A DNA stretch of 64,000 bases from Setoptus koraiensis (lineage: Eukaryota > Arthropoda): positions 17,732,001-17,796,000 of the forward strand of contig CM106586.1 in NCBI GenBank assembly GCA_048013815.1, in the 5' to 3' direction. Every line of letters begins with the position of its first letter. The stretch's first letter is position 1. Below are positions 30,301 through 39,316 of this stretch, piece after piece. The notes under the pieces were generated by a model. The model was not told where the DNA came from, searched no databases, and saw nothing but the letters and a program-made list of their open reading frames with translations. The position numbers were made by a program, and so were the translations under genes.

Positions 30301-31354
30301 TAGACTTTCAGGATTCCAAGCCTGCTTGATTTTGAATCGATTTTTGCCGATGATATTTGTAGATGCTATGAAAGATTCCACTCGGGATGCGGTAAACTTA
30401 TTCGACAACAATCAAGAAAATCCTGAACTCATGTGGAATAGCTCTATTAGAGATCACGTATGTAAAAATACCTGCCGTCTCGCTCAAGAGATCTACGACT
30501 CACAGATGCAGGATCCCGCCTACTCCTGGCAAGTTCCCGATGATTTTAATCTAATTCAGTCCTCCAACAAAGACGAGATCATAGTAGCTGGTGTCTATCT
30601 AAGACTTTTTAATCAAAATCCTGGTTGGGTTCTTAGGAAACCCAAAGAGTTTTTGACCGAGCTGATGAATAGATTCCAAACCCTCATCAAAACGCCAACA
30701 TTCGAGTCTAGCGAAATGGAAGTAGTCAGTACGGCTTTAAAAAACCTCTTAGTCGCTCAACCTTCTCTACTGGATTTCATACCTGCAATGGGGCATATCC
30801 ACAGCATCATAAGTGCCATCTACTCTAAGAGCAATCGCGATGAAAATATATCCACTTCCTGTCTAGCAATCATAAGTGAAATGTGTAGTTCTCGCTCATG
30901 TGTTGACAATATGAGTTCGCACGATTCATTGCTGACTGAAATTAGGGGGGCGACTACCGCCTATCCAGACACCATAGGCATTGCTATTTACGCACTCAGA
31001 AAAATGTACGAATTTGCATCACTGAACGATCGTATAGTCCAACAGGCATTGGAATCAGATTTCATTACATTCCTACTAAAATTGTTAGAGTCGAACCAGT
31101 CGGCACAAACACGAGCACTCATAGTCAAAACTCTCAAATCAATGACCACAAACTATATATATGGACAACAAGTAGAGACAATATTGAGCAAATCCAAAAT
31201 ATGGGTGGACTACAGCGATCAGCGTCACGACCTTTTTATTTCAAATGAACCTTCAATTGCAGCTATTCAAGGACCATCGGCTAATGTGGCAGGTTATCTG
31301 ACCGGCACCACGCGAGATGGACCTGCTGAACCCCCTCCGATAAACAAGTATTAA
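24326..31354 (+). CDS. DNAJC13: DNAJC13 / RME-8, endosomal J-domain protein
   Basis: RME-8 recruits Hsc70 to early endosomes, works with the retromer-SNX1 and WASH systems and controls clathrin on endosomal tubules. The single exon encodes 2342 residues (human about 2243). The N-terminus has the family's PH-like start (FIVVKHSWKGRYTRVLSIGT). A GYF-like segment lies near 1070-1115 (GPYTFLDIEEFWKSG, LWAQGMDGW). The J domain is near 1377-1440 with its HPD triad at about 1415 (AKKYHPDKNPEGRHKFEEIN). The four IWN-type repeats are visible as PDLIWNLRTREEL, EAIWNGEMRRTM, IPYLIWNNATRAEL and ELMWNSSIRDHV. The family is normally split by many introns, but here the 7 kb frame is uninterrupted. It ends 25 bp from the facing stop codon of RNase H1. 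Confidence 0.97.
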   Translation: MDNQQNRYISSFIVVKHSWKGRYTRVLSIGTSQLCTFDPKNLRPTNCWLYNEVVDVAPLLRDNPNNLPPTMTTGVSELFKLVVFKKKSNSTEVLKFSSDHRSDILCDLLQFRSRFASTSISKSVNQTRCRTVQYECRKFHWSRHEIPIYLQLTSNSINQIDHSGYFISPFYYKDIEQIDHVANIPGAFVIVTSGFGRLHMFRVLSKANQESANKQLINIAESTSSELDTCKQDLINTLIDYAYNNCGVVINVKKDPIETEQFAMKKFGSRYSDDEAMTSLHEFTVYKISNRHQHRPVRRILCLTNLCLVERDPETYQAVTVKPLSEIFALIRSSEDPQLFMIEFSFRGLILSYTTTERDSLMASLVDSVRAFGNIDVHVKMTPTNRGWRCGPLNMPVDDEIERCHLKAFQTLPLGWSFMDAVYRFNANCPYSGLTHTVPQDTKLFSENKAKLIELALMSFVDQSEGGCIAMDEGATSGPVKPSDIEQLFQAIRRLVASKAGFALFNQSDRFRSYLGRSIVQTIKLNNDAITHAGIDTLCALMQPMHLDCDIRHEQLNKSSLLASKPFLESLMEVLRLHINRGTGALVVASMLDFLTFALCAPYSETTESGCFDNLLNMVAIHGRDIFKLFQHPSLAIVKGAGLVIKAIIEEGEQNVSKRMQELALAEGALIKHLQIGLFSQCSNGRTLGVQFLSRHLVGLWSTGNEETQALFRRIFPLGLLNYLDSTEAPPQKMCGLTSRDNLKLATQSSMGQVNVVTNKLNAIRDIHPSVRVVERQIESAIVHWREQIGIPKRDEKTPVRPVVLRRRRERVKVATNWDMFYYQFFQDHSKPDLIWNLRTREELKNVIENELRLFKTDRELASNQALISWNYHEFEVTYQSLMDEVKIGDYFLRLLLEDSENLMNKIQIRSPFHFLSDLYHRFLLSKRIDMRCICLQAMAIVYGSYLTEIGQFSDVKFIVSMLKDCQHRLERDRLLLLIEKLILQKDNAKDFIDANGVRVIVDMITLAHLHTQRAFVPTQTNVIEASSEMLAAAASKEWFYSDDEELSASEHPNEESESETNDKKKHNGPYTFLDIEEFWKSGKINQSTKLWAQGMDGWRLVADIPQLKWKLLAVGDSVMNGSELAICMLNILIKLCEYYPSYDLDGAIIRPFPKVKKYLSDSTCLPHIVQLLLTFDPVIVERVANLMTMVSEENPILSQLYRSGIFFFILMYTGSNLIPIGRLLHLIHLTQAFRFEDNSNQKPRSFLSYLLPEAMVCYLENYGPEKFAQIFLGEFDTPEAIWNGEMRRTMIERIACHVADFTCRLQSNNRATYEYCPIAPINYAPLENELFVNIYYLRNLCNTEKFPKWPIRNPVNLLKSLLDAWKEEADRKPSSFSIEDALRVLELDPTKYEHPEDLDENTIRVSYFKLAKKYHPDKNPEGRHKFEEINKSYEYLSSKQAREKAAGLNPKNMILIFKAQSILFGQCNDELHPYKYSGYPMLIKTIKSEIEDDRLFSKPDPLLAYACETAYYTFRCSNKNAEELRREGGLETLQQALSRCASVLSASSQPDDVCVQMCTHIVNCFTVAAEFEACQQKLGEMTGIIRDLNRILYYGQLLQLCLAASECLAAFASCAPLHEQIYQSGVLFSLMLFLFKYDYTLEEGGVDRNEGHNKQELTNQLAKTSLRACAQLNEKCPKLFKSPTESLLTVYLAKLMTVKDSELHEILKTLNSNVEIPYLIWNNATRAELIDYLGSQQREIVRSGECPDTSYGTDFVFSSHKDELFVGDVFIRVYNQQPSYPLVNASQFVQSLLNYIGTKAQYIHSALSLSDEKLSNTSFENVQDCLQALSLAIKFNAGIEAKCIGHFKLLFSLLKINQLPSVQDTALNVIQNITGNHDCVADVANSEVIVYLLMVLYSSRSIPSNITPTASPTKQQSSHIQEQRSQANNNEPVNRTMIVLDTLLPLMSNAKLVKEAIMKGGLVYLIDLFCNSTDSSIRVKSAELISRITYDRLSGFQACLILNRFLPMIFVDAMKDSTRDAVNLFDNNQENPELMWNSSIRDHVCKNTCRLAQEIYDSQMQDPAYSWQVPDDFNLIQSSNKDEIIVAGVYLRLFNQNPGWVLRKPKEFLTELMNRFQTLIKTPTFESSEMEVVSTALKNLLVAQPSLLDFIPAMGHIHSIISAIYSKSNRDENISTSCLAIISEMCSSRSCVDNMSSHDSLLTEIRGATTAYPDTIGIAIYALRKMYEFASLNDRIVQQALESDFITFLLKLLESNQSAQTRALIVKTLKSMTTNYIYGQQVETILSKSKIWVDYSDQRHDLFISNEPSIAAIQGPSANVAGYLTGTTRDGPAEPPPINKY

Positions 31355-31378
31355 TGGTTCTGAATCAAATCAGTATTA

Positions 31379-31384
31379 TTTATT
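31379..31384 (-). terminator. RNASEH1: Poly(A) signal AATAAA overlapping the RNase H1 stop codon
   Basis: On the minus strand the sequence reads CAATAAAT, where the TAA stop (31380-31382) lies inside AATAAA. The cleavage site would then fall close to or inside the DNAJC13 coding end. Confidence 0.5.
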
Positions 31385-31928
31385 GTCTGTTGCCTCCGAG
31401 TGCTCCCTCGCGTGCCAACCTATCAGCGGCCTCATTTCCCGGATTTTTGCTGTGCCCGGCAACTTTCTCAAATGTTACATTAATACCATCCATTGAGCTT
31501 TTCAGATGTAAAAAATCTTGCTTGTTTATGACTTCTTTATTTTGTGAGTTGATGTACCCGTTTCTTTCCCAATTGGGCATCCATTTCTCCACGGAATCCT
31601 TAAGAAATTGGCTGTCGGTTTTCACAGTGACTGAGCTGTAACCCTCATTTTTTGCTTGTTGTATGCCTCGTGAAGCAGCTTGTATCTCAGCGCGATTATT
31701 AGTTGCCCGACCTGACAACCTTTCGCCGACGTTATTGGGATGACCCTCGCCCCAATAAACGCCGATACCTGCCGATGTGGCTCCTTGTCCGTTCTTTGGG
31801 CAAGAACCGTCGGTGTATATTGTTGCGTGTCTGTTTCTATTCATTCTGTTGAAGTTTGAGCTACCTCTTTTGATGACTGGCAAAGTAGTGTGTAGGGCGG
31901 ATTTGAGACTGAAGTTTGCTTGCTGCAT
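31380..31928 (-). CDS. RNASEH1: Ribonuclease H1 catalytic domain protein
   Basis: RNase H1 cuts RNA in RNA-DNA hybrids, in nuclei and in mitochondria. The 182-residue protein has the four catalytic acidic positions in context: YTDGSCPKNG, TNNRAE, KTDSQF and GHSKNPGNEAADRLA. About 33 residues precede the catalytic core (ALHTTLPVIKRGSSNFNRMN); they are basic and Ser-rich and could be a mitochondrial presequence. The N-terminal hybrid-binding domain found in most animal RNase H1 proteins is not present in this frame. Either it has been lost or it lies on an unseen upstream exon. The gene is divergent from RNMT, 344 bp away, and convergent with DNAJC13. Confidence 0.92.
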   Translation of the reverse strand: MQQANFSLKSALHTTLPVIKRGSSNFNRMNRNRHATIYTDGSCPKNGQGATSAGIGVYWGEGHPNNVGERLSGRATNNRAEIQAASRGIQQAKNEGYSSVTVKTDSQFLKDSVEKWMPNWERNGYINSQNKEVINKQDFLHLKSSMDGINVTFEKVAGHSKNPGNEAADRLAREGALGGNRQ

Positions 31929-32272
31929 GAGAACCTCTCAGTATTAGATAAATATTCAAATGATTGCATTCATCAACAGATGCCGGATTGGTTGATGCAC
32001 GAGCAACATTCAATTTTACGCCTGCCCGCCAGCTGGCTTGTCAATTACTGCTTCTCTAGATGTCCTGTAGAGTGCGCTAAAAGTTCAAGCGGAGGAACTT
32101 TATAAATCAGCCGGTTGCATTGATGCCAACATTCGTATTTGATTGGTCGATTGTTGCAACTTACAATACTTTATTTTGTAATCAGGTATTGTTGAAATAC
32201 TGTAAATCTACTTTCTCCTCATAACCTTTCCAAATACCATAGACTGACATTTAACTCACAGGATAGCCAAAG
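31929..32272. promoter_or_regulatory. Shared promoter interval of RNase H1 and RNMT
   Basis: A 344-bp interval between two start codons read outward, so both promoters must be here. A TATAAA-like match lies at about 32099-32106, around 170 bp before the RNMT start. Whether it is used is unknown. Confidence 0.5.
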
Positions 32273-33325
32273 ATGAGTCAAGCATCACATTCCAGGAATA
32301 ATGACCGGGCATCTGGAAATAAAGACTTCAGTGCCGATGTCGCCAACCATTATAACAGTATAGAACAAACTTCAACTAGGGACAGGAGACAATCTCGAAT
32401 AATTGATTTGAGAAATTTCAACAATGCAACAAAAGACTATCTTCTTACTAAAACATTCGTGATGCTCCAGTCTAAATTTGAATCAACTCAATTCAAAGTT
32501 TTAGACATGTGCTGTGGTAAAGGAGGGGATCTTCTGAAGTACATTAATAAAAATGTAGGTTACCTCTTAGGAGCAGACATAGCCGACGTTTCGATCGAAC
32601 AAGCCAAGGGACGCTACGAGAACGCAAAGGGCAGAATGAAGTTTACTTCAGATTTTATTGTTTCGGATCTCACAAAAGACAATCTGAGAGAAAAAGTGGA
32701 AAAGGTTCTAAAGGACAAATCCACACTATTTCATATTGCCTCGGCTCAGTTCTGCATCCATTACAGCTACGAATCTATGGAACAGGCTGTGCAATTTATC
32801 AAAAATGCTCATAGTAATTTAGAACGTTTTGGTTTTATCGTTGGCACATATCCTGATGGACCTAAGCTCCACAAACTAGCCAGCATCAATAATGGAGTTT
32901 ATGAGGTGGAAGATCGTTTAAAAGTTGAGTTTAAGCAAGTGAAACTGAAACCAAAAGCATTTGGAACCAAGTATCATTTCTTCTTGGAGGGCGTAGTGGA
33001 CTGTCCAGAATTTGTTGTTCATCCAGATGTAATGAGATTACTTTTTGAAAAAAACGGTTTCATGTTTGTATATGACTACTCATTTGCGGAGTTTGTTCAA
33101 AATGAAAAAGATAAGATTAAAGATACCTATAGGAAATTTAGCCACTCATTGAAGAAAGTTCATAGAAAGGAGGTCGGTTCGAATCCTGAATACGAGCATC
33201 TCAGTGAATATTTGCAAAAAATGCCCAAAGATGAAGACGGCCGAAGTTCAGGTTTCGGTACATTGCCGAAGAGCACTTGGAACATCGCCTCCGTATACAG
33301 AGTTTTTTGTTATAGGAAGATATAG
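32273..33325 (+). CDS. RNMT: mRNA cap guanine-N7 methyltransferase
   Basis: RNMT transfers a methyl group from S-adenosylmethionine to the 5' cap guanine in the nucleus. The 350-residue protein has the class I methyltransferase motif VLDMCCGKGGDLLKY (about residues 78-92), an acidic motif II (LLGADIADVSIEQAKGRY), the cap-pocket segment FCIHYSYES and the conserved end STWNIASVYRVFCYRK. The N-terminal regulatory region is shorter than in human RNMT (476 residues). The ATG at 32273 is in good context (AAAGATGAG). The last 219 nt of the gene and 126 bp beyond recur exactly at 46706-47050 after the assembly gap. Confidence 0.96.
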   Translation: MSQASHSRNNDRASGNKDFSADVANHYNSIEQTSTRDRRQSRIIDLRNFNNATKDYLLTKTFVMLQSKFESTQFKVLDMCCGKGGDLLKYINKNVGYLLGADIADVSIEQAKGRYENAKGRMKFTSDFIVSDLTKDNLREKVEKVLKDKSTLFHIASAQFCIHYSYESMEQAVQFIKNAHSNLERFGFIVGTYPDGPKLHKLASINNGVYEVEDRLKVEFKQVKLKPKAFGTKYHFFLEGVVDCPEFVVHPDVMRLLFEKNGFMFVYDYSFAEFVQNEKDKIKDTYRKFSHSLKKVHRKEVGSNPEYEHLSEYLQKMPKDEDGRSSGFGTLPKSTWNIASVYRVFCYRKI

Positions 33326-33339
33326 GACATTTAAAGATT

Positions 33340-33345
33340 AATAAA
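33340..33345 (+). terminator. RNMT: Poly(A) signal AATAAA of RNMT
   Basis: AATAAA begins 15 bases after the TAG stop (33323-33325), followed by a GT-rich stretch near 33357-33365 that could be the downstream element. Confidence 0.6.
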
Positions 33346-33451
33346 AACGATATCACATGTTGTGATCTCTAAAGACGTGTTAGTCCGTGTCCTGAGCTTT
33401 GCATGAATTAGTGCGTACATATGGGTATCAACTTTGAGTTCATCAAAAATA

Positions 33452-34201
33452 TGTAGAGATCGCGGACAGTGGAAGCGTGTTTAGTATGTGACTGGGTAGA
33501 TGGCGTGAGGTCTGCTGATGTGAGATCGAGTAAGGTAAGGTATGCTGATGTGAGGTCGAGTACGGTAAGGCCAGTTGTGGTGAGGTCGAGTACGGTAAGG
33601 CCGGTTGTGGTGAGGTCGAGTACGGTAAAGCCGGTTGTGGTGAGGTCGAGTACGGTAAAGCCGGTTGTGGTGAGGTCGAGTACGGTAAAGCCGGTTGTGG
33701 TGAGGTCGAGCAAGGTAAGGCCTGTTTTGGTGAGGCTGCTGGAGGTAAGGCCTGTTTTGGTGAGGCCGCTGGAGGTAAGGCCTGTTTTGGTGAGGCTGCT
33801 GGAGGTAAGGCCTGTTTTGGTGAGGCTGCTGGAGGTAAGGCCTGTTTTGGTGAGGCCGCTGGAGGTAAGGCCTGTTTTGGTGAGGCCGCTGGAGGTAAGG
33901 CCTGTTTTGGTGAGGCCGAGGAAGGTAAGGCCTGTTGACGAGTGATGGGTTAGGGATTCGGTATGTAAGAGTTTATAATAGTACTTTATTGGTGACCTAC
34001 GATATAATGACAATGAAACAATAAAATCGGGTTGTATTTATACTAATTGCCCTGATGCTCCCTCTGACGGGAGAGGTTTACAACTGGTGGCGACTACTGG
34101 TGGCGACACTTGGTGGCGACACTTGGTGGCGACAGCTGGTGGCGACAATCTATTGCACCGCATGGATGTAATGTCTGTGCATGCGGGTTCGGATCATCAC
34201 A
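33452..34201 (-). repeat. LTR (3' side of the element), 750 bp
   Basis: In element sense it starts TGTGATGATCCG and ends TCTACA, the TG...CA form. It holds about fifteen 30-bp tandem units and a short run of TGGTGGCGACA units near 34085-34150. It is exactly 120 bp, four 30-bp units, longer than the other LTR. Confidence 0.92.
33505..33939. repeat. 30-bp minisatellite inside the LTR, about 15 units
   Basis: Units of 30 bp built around GTGAGGTCGAG..GGTAAGGCC grade into a second subtype, GTGAGGCCGCTGGAGGTAAG, in the right half. Because 30 is divisible by three, both strands stay open through the array and give meaningless repeated peptides. Confidence 0.9.
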
Positions 34202-34219
34202 GTCCACCCTCTTTTTGGG

Positions 34220-37200
34220 TTAGGGGTTAAATCTTCCTGGCCTCTTAAGGGTTGTTCTCTCCCTAAGAGTTCTGGTGGGCCCTGGTGGTGGCTGTATTAT
34301 GATAGGTGGTGGTATGATAGGATCCGGCGGTTGTGGTTCCTCTGCAGGTGTATGGTCCTCCTCTGCTGGACGTAGTGTTACGTCGTTCCCGGGACTAAGT
34401 TCGATCATGGTTTCGTTATCACTTTGGGCGGAATGGAAGGACTCGTCCGCTGAATCGTAGGATTCGGGAATGCAAGATGGCCTTGGGGTCGATCCTTGGT
34501 TCGCGGCGAATGAGAACGCGTCTGATGGCATCTCGAGGTTGTCTTCGGGCTCCTCTTCTCTATCGTGCCGGGCATATAACCAATCCCTGTGGCCGTCCAC
34601 GGTGAGGACTTGGGGGTCGTTGTGTGAGATGATTGGAGGTGTGATTATCGGTAACGGTTGTTTTCGGCGAGTACCTGCTGTTGTGGGGATGTGATTTCGG
34701 GTATTCGTTCCTGTGGATCCATCCAAGTCAATGACTTGGCGTTGATGGAGAACGCTGGGATTTGTGGTTGTTCCATAAGTTGGGAAGTTTGGTACCGAAT
34801 CTGGGTCGGTCTGTATACTTGATATCGGTTCGTTGTGATCAGGGACTCGGCCTGTAGGTGCTGGGACCTGGTTTGTCGGTGCTGGGACCTTGTTTGTTGG
34901 TGCTGGGACCTGGTTTTCAGGGACTTGGCCTGATTGCGCTAGGGCTTGGCTAGCTTCGTTGTCATGGGTTGACTGATGATAGGTGTCTGAGGCTGGGTCA
35001 GACTGTGCTAGGACTGGGCTAGCTTCGTCGATAGGAGAGTCGTCGTAGAATTCTGAGACTGGGTCAGATTGTGAGGGACGAGCAGTTCCTGTTCCCGTTC
35101 TTGGTGCTTGAGGATTGTCCTCGGAGAGTTGCGCCAGAGTTTGCGCTATGTTTTGATTGTTGGATCCTTCCCTGAGTCTGTAGGGTTTTATGTCTTGTAA
35201 GGAGACGGACTTATTTCTGAGGTTTCTTAAGTCTAATACTATAGCGAATCTAGGTTCGCCTTCTGGTTCAGTTGGTAGTTTGAGGATGATCGCGGGACCA
35301 TCCCACTTGTAAGAAAATTTGGATACCTCGTCCTGGCGGACGGTATGTTGTTTGAGAAGGACCGGTTGACCCACGTGGAACTTGGCACGAGGATGGTCAC
35401 GATCGTGGAATCGTTTCTGGGTTTCTTTGGCCTTCTTGTTGTGGAAGACTATGTCTCGCCGTATTATTTGTCGGGATTCAGAGCTGTGAAGAGGATTGGA
35501 GGGTACGAGGTTTAATGGCGTCCTAGGTCTGTACCCGAACATGACCTCGTGGGGTGAGTATTTGAGGGATTCCTGAAAGGTGGTATTGTATACGAACAGA
35601 GCCCAACGGAGGTGTTCGTCCCAACGGTGTTGGTGCTGGTTGACATAGTTTCGTAGGATTTTCACAAGGGATCCGTTGAACCTCTCATCCATCCCGTTCG
35701 CCCTTGGATGGTATGGGGTAGTGAACTGGTTGGTGATTCTCTGTGGGATCGCTGGTGTCATGGTATACCTGTTGCATGAAGTATAAGGCATCGTCTCTTA
35801 TCTCGAACTGTTCCAAGGAATCGATGTCTTCGATTATCTTGAGCAGATCCGGGTCTTTTCCTTGTTCTTCCAACGATATACGTTTAAATGCAAGGAGCTT
35901 CTGGACTCGAGGGCAGAGGACGGACTTAGCCATCTTGTCCGCTTCTTCATTCCCGGGGTCATTGCAATGTCCTTTTGTGTATACCCAATCTATGGTGAGA
36001 TTCTGTTTGGCTCTTGCTAGTTCCAGGATAAGGGATTCGTTTGTCAGGGCTTTGTTCCTATTGTTCTTAAATCCTGCTGTGGTCCATCTGTCGAGCCATG
36101 TGGTTACCGCGTTTATCACGTACTTGCTATCTGATACAATAGTGATTGTTTTCCATTTCTGTTCGTTCGCGATGCGGCAGGCTTGTATAGCGGCGGTCAT
36201 CTCTCCGGTCTGGTTCGAAGGATTGTTCTTGACCTCTCCTTTACAGGAGAGCGAAGGGAACTTGGGAATGTGAACAGCCCAACTAGCACGACATGTGGGT
36301 TTTCCGTTGTGGTAAGAGGCCCCATCTATGTAGAGGACTGCTTCGGGTGGCGTTTTCCCGAGCAGGGACTGCTGTATTTGCTGTGTAGGTACGGGTTCAA
36401 CCACTTTGAATTTGGGGGAGACGTTGGGAGGTAGGTGTAGCATTAAGTTCTCGACCCTCTTGGGCTTATGTTTGAGGTTGAATGCTTTCTGTAGTTCCCT
36501 GGACTGGGTGACGAAGGTGGTCTTCGTTTCGGATAGAATAGGCCCGAACTTGTCGTATGCTAGGACCAGTGCAAGGAGGTTCTTCTCTACATTGGTGTAG
36601 TTGAGCTCTGATGCCGACAATGTCTTGCTGGCTCGTTCGAGGAGGTTGTTGTCCCCGTCGTAGCAGGCCACGTCGATTGATGCCTCGAGGGTATGGATGT
36701 GGACTTCCTTGTCTGATTCCTTGATCGGGATTTGCTGAGGTTTGGCTCCCTTTAGGATGGATTTGATGGTGTCGAGTGCTTGTTGATGGATTTCGGTCCA
36801 TTTAAATTGCTCATCCTTGGAGAGTAGAAGGTTAAGGGGATGAGTGAGTTCCGAGTACCTTGGAATGAAGCGGGCGTAGTAGACTAGGCTACCTAGTAGG
36901 GACCTGACCTCGTGGCGTGATTGTGGAGTATTGTTGGAGTTGAGAAAATCCAGGTGCTCGGGAATCGGTTGCATACCTTCACTGCTGACCTTCTTGCCCA
37001 AGAAGTCTATTTGGGTTTGGAAGAAATGACATTTTGAGGGGTTGATTTTGAGGTTGTATTGTCTGGCACGAATCAGGACCCACTTGAGGTTCGAGTTGTG
37101 TTCTTCTGGTGTCCTGCCGAATACCAGTATATCGTCGATGTACACTAGGCATCGTTCCCCTATTCCGCCTGCGAATATGGTATTCATGATTCTCTGGAAT

Positions 37201-38399
37201 ATGGCTGGGGAGTTAGTGAACCCGAAGGGTAAGCACTTATACTGCCAAAGCCCTGTGGGACTTGCAAAGGCGAAGAACTTCCTGGTTTTTGGTTGGAGTT
37301 TAACCTGATGGAATCCTTCTGTGGCGTCCAGCGAACTGAAGTACTTAGCTCCTTGGATGTGCAGCATCATGTCATTGAGGTTTGGTAAGGGATACTGGTC
37401 CCTTACGGTGGCTTGGTTAAGAGGGATGTAATTTACGACGAGTCTTCTCTTGCCATTCTTCTTGGCTACTGTTCTGCAATTTGCTAGGTATGGTGACTGC
37501 GAGGGCTCGATTATTCCGTTCTCTAGGAGCCTCGTTACTTGATCTTCGACCTGCTTTGCGTCTTCGAGGCTATGACGTTTTACCTTCGCGGATATGGGCC
37601 GGTAGTGTTGCAGGTTGATGTCTGGGAGTGGAAGTCGGATGTAGGAACCTCTAAGTTCGTCCGCGAAAACATCTTTGAAAGTATCCTTGAGGCACGCGAT
37701 TTCGTTGTTTGGGTTCGGGAACTGATTAGAGGAGCGGACTGTGATGTATGGTTTCCCTGGTTGAGGGGTATTTATTAAACGTTCTTTCGGAGTAGTACAA
37801 AGGTTTGGTAACTCGGTTGAGGCTGCGAGTGTTTCCTTCTGTGATGTTGAATGGTTTGTGTTCATTCCCGTGCCGGGTTTTGTTCCTGAGGATAGGGCCC
37901 AATTTACTTTAGCTGGTAAGGAATCGAACGATAGGGATCCTTTGAGTTTGTAAAGTAGTGATATCCCTACGACTAGGTCGCATCCTAGTACCTTGGAAGT
38001 GAGGTCGTTGAGTATGAGGAACTCCTCCATTATTGGGACTTGGTTGCTGTTTAGAGGTTTGATGAGTAGTTTGGTGGACTTGGAGATATGTATGGCGTGA
38101 TCTGCGGTTTGAGCTACGATGTTCACAGGTTTTAGGACGTTCTCGATCTCTCTCAGGATTCTGCCTTGACCCGGGATGAATGATGTTGTTGCTCCGCAGT
38201 CAATGACTCCTTTGAGAGGTATTCCTTGTATGAGAAAGGTTTCGGTGATAAGATCTTTGTGAACATCATCAAGGCACGATATGATGTGCTTTGTGGGTTT
38301 GGCCGAATTGCCTTGTAGATTCAGCGACCCCTGAAGTTTAAACGGTTTGGCCGGCTGGGGCAGTCTGCGTTCCAGTGGTCCCCTTCGCAGTAATAACAT
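34220..38399 (-). pseudogene. pol region of the Ty3-type element
   Basis: Parts in order: aspartic protease (CGATTSFIPG), reverse transcriptase (YIDDILVFG), a degenerate first RNase H-like segment (LEASIDVACYDGDNNLLERA), and a second, better conserved RNase H with acidic-site contexts YIDGASYHNG, QTGEMTAA, VSDSKYV and GHCNDPGNEEAD. Integrase-derived sequence follows (TPYHPRANGMDERFNGSLVK), then a long Pro/Ser/Thr-rich tail. It overlaps the end of gag in another frame, as is usual for the family. The region as a whole looks incomplete and is treated as a fossil. Confidence 0.85.
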
Positions 38400-39316
38400 G
38401 GTGTTGGTGGCGGACGGTTTGCTCGAGCAGGTGCGCGTTCCTCGTTTCTATAGTTCTGGCGGAATGGGACTCGGGAGTTTCCTTGGTTTAGCGCTGCCGC
38501 TGCGGGTCCTTTATTGTAGGAACTAGGTTGTTCCTTCTCGTCCTCATTTGTTGCTCGTACTGTTTGCTTCTTGAAGGCTGCGAGTATTTCCTCGTTTTGC
38601 TTCTCCTGTTTGGCAACTAGATCTTTAACCACACTTGACATAAGTTCCTTGAATTGGTTTACGTCGAGCCCATGGGACGTTTTCGGGTCCGGGACTTCGG
38701 GTTCTTGGTCGTAACGTCTGGTCAATTTCCTTAATGCTTCAACGGTTGTGACTTCCTTGAGGTCAGTCATCTGATTGATTTTGTGTCTTATGGCAGGACT
38801 GAGGCTTCTGACTATGGCTCGGACTGTTTCTGGTTCGTCCGCGCGGGGATAGGCTTTCTTGTATGTGTAAGAGTAATCGTCGAGGTATAGCGAGAGTGTT
38901 CCATATTTTTGTTGGTCGTAGGTCAGCTCGGTGAGCTTCTTGAATGATCGATCCTCCTGACTCTCTCCCGAGAATTGCTCGAGGATGAGTTTCTTGATGT
39001 CCTTCCAAGGCAAGTGTAGCTTGGGCCTGAGTGTTCCTTTAAACCACGCCCTTGCGGGATTGAGAAATGCTTTGTTGAGCAGTGCGGTCTTTTGATCATC
39101 TGGAAAGCTGCTTGTGAGTTGTTCCCATTTCTCGAGCCATTCGTGTATATTCTCATGTGGGGTGCCGGAAAATTGCGGAGGAGTGATGTGTAGCATAGCT
39201 GATGATAATGTCGCCGATGCCAATTGGCTGGTCACCTGAGTGAGGGACTCGGAAATTAGGGTCGTGAGTTCGGCTGCGTTCATTGTGATATTAGCTTGAG
39301 ATTCTTCGTTGGCCAT
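38321..39316 (-). CDS. gag region of the Ty3-type element
   Basis: An open frame of 331 residues with a retrotransposon gag core (HEWLEKWEQL, FLNPARAWFKG, LPWKDIKKLILEQF) and a C-terminal zinc knuckle CYYCEGDHWNADC that fits CX2CX4HX4C. It begins 74 bp inside the 5' LTR and overlaps the pol frame by about 80 bp. It is part of a fossil element and is not a host gene. Confidence 0.88.
   Translation of the reverse strand: MANEESQANITMNAAELTTLISESLTQVTSQLASATLSSAMLHITPPQFSGTPHENIHEWLEKWEQLTSSFPDDQKTALLNKAFLNPARAWFKGTLRPKLHLPWKDIKKLILEQFSGESQEDRSFKKLTELTYDQQKYGTLSLYLDDYSYTYKKAYPRADEPETVRAIVRSLSPAIRHKINQMTDLKEVTTVEALRKLTRRYDQEPEVPDPKTSHGLDVNQFKELMSSVVKDLVAKQEKQNEEILAAFKKQTVRATNEDEKEQPSSYNKGPAAAALNQGNSRVPFRQNYRNEERAPARANRPPPTPCYYCEGDHWNADCPSRPNRLNFRGR

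Noticed and set aside
31380-31928. RNase H1 gene as a fragment escaped from the nearby LTR element
   Set aside because: Its sequence is of the cellular RNase H1 type (YTDGSCPKNGQG, GHSKNPGNEAAD) and clearly different from the element's own RNase H. It also has its own promoter interval and poly(A) signal.
33174-33184. GGTTCGAATCC, a perfect tRNA B-box-like motif (also at 46773-46783)
   Set aside because: It lies within RNMT coding sequence. No A box, acceptor stem or cloverleaf can be formed around it.
33408-34013. Open frames of 158-201 codons on both strands through the LTR minisatellite, and similar ones at 39391-39831
   Set aside because: The 30-bp period keeps all in-phase frames open. 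The peptides are pure repeats (TSSGLTKTGL, VRSSTVRPVV) with no domain.
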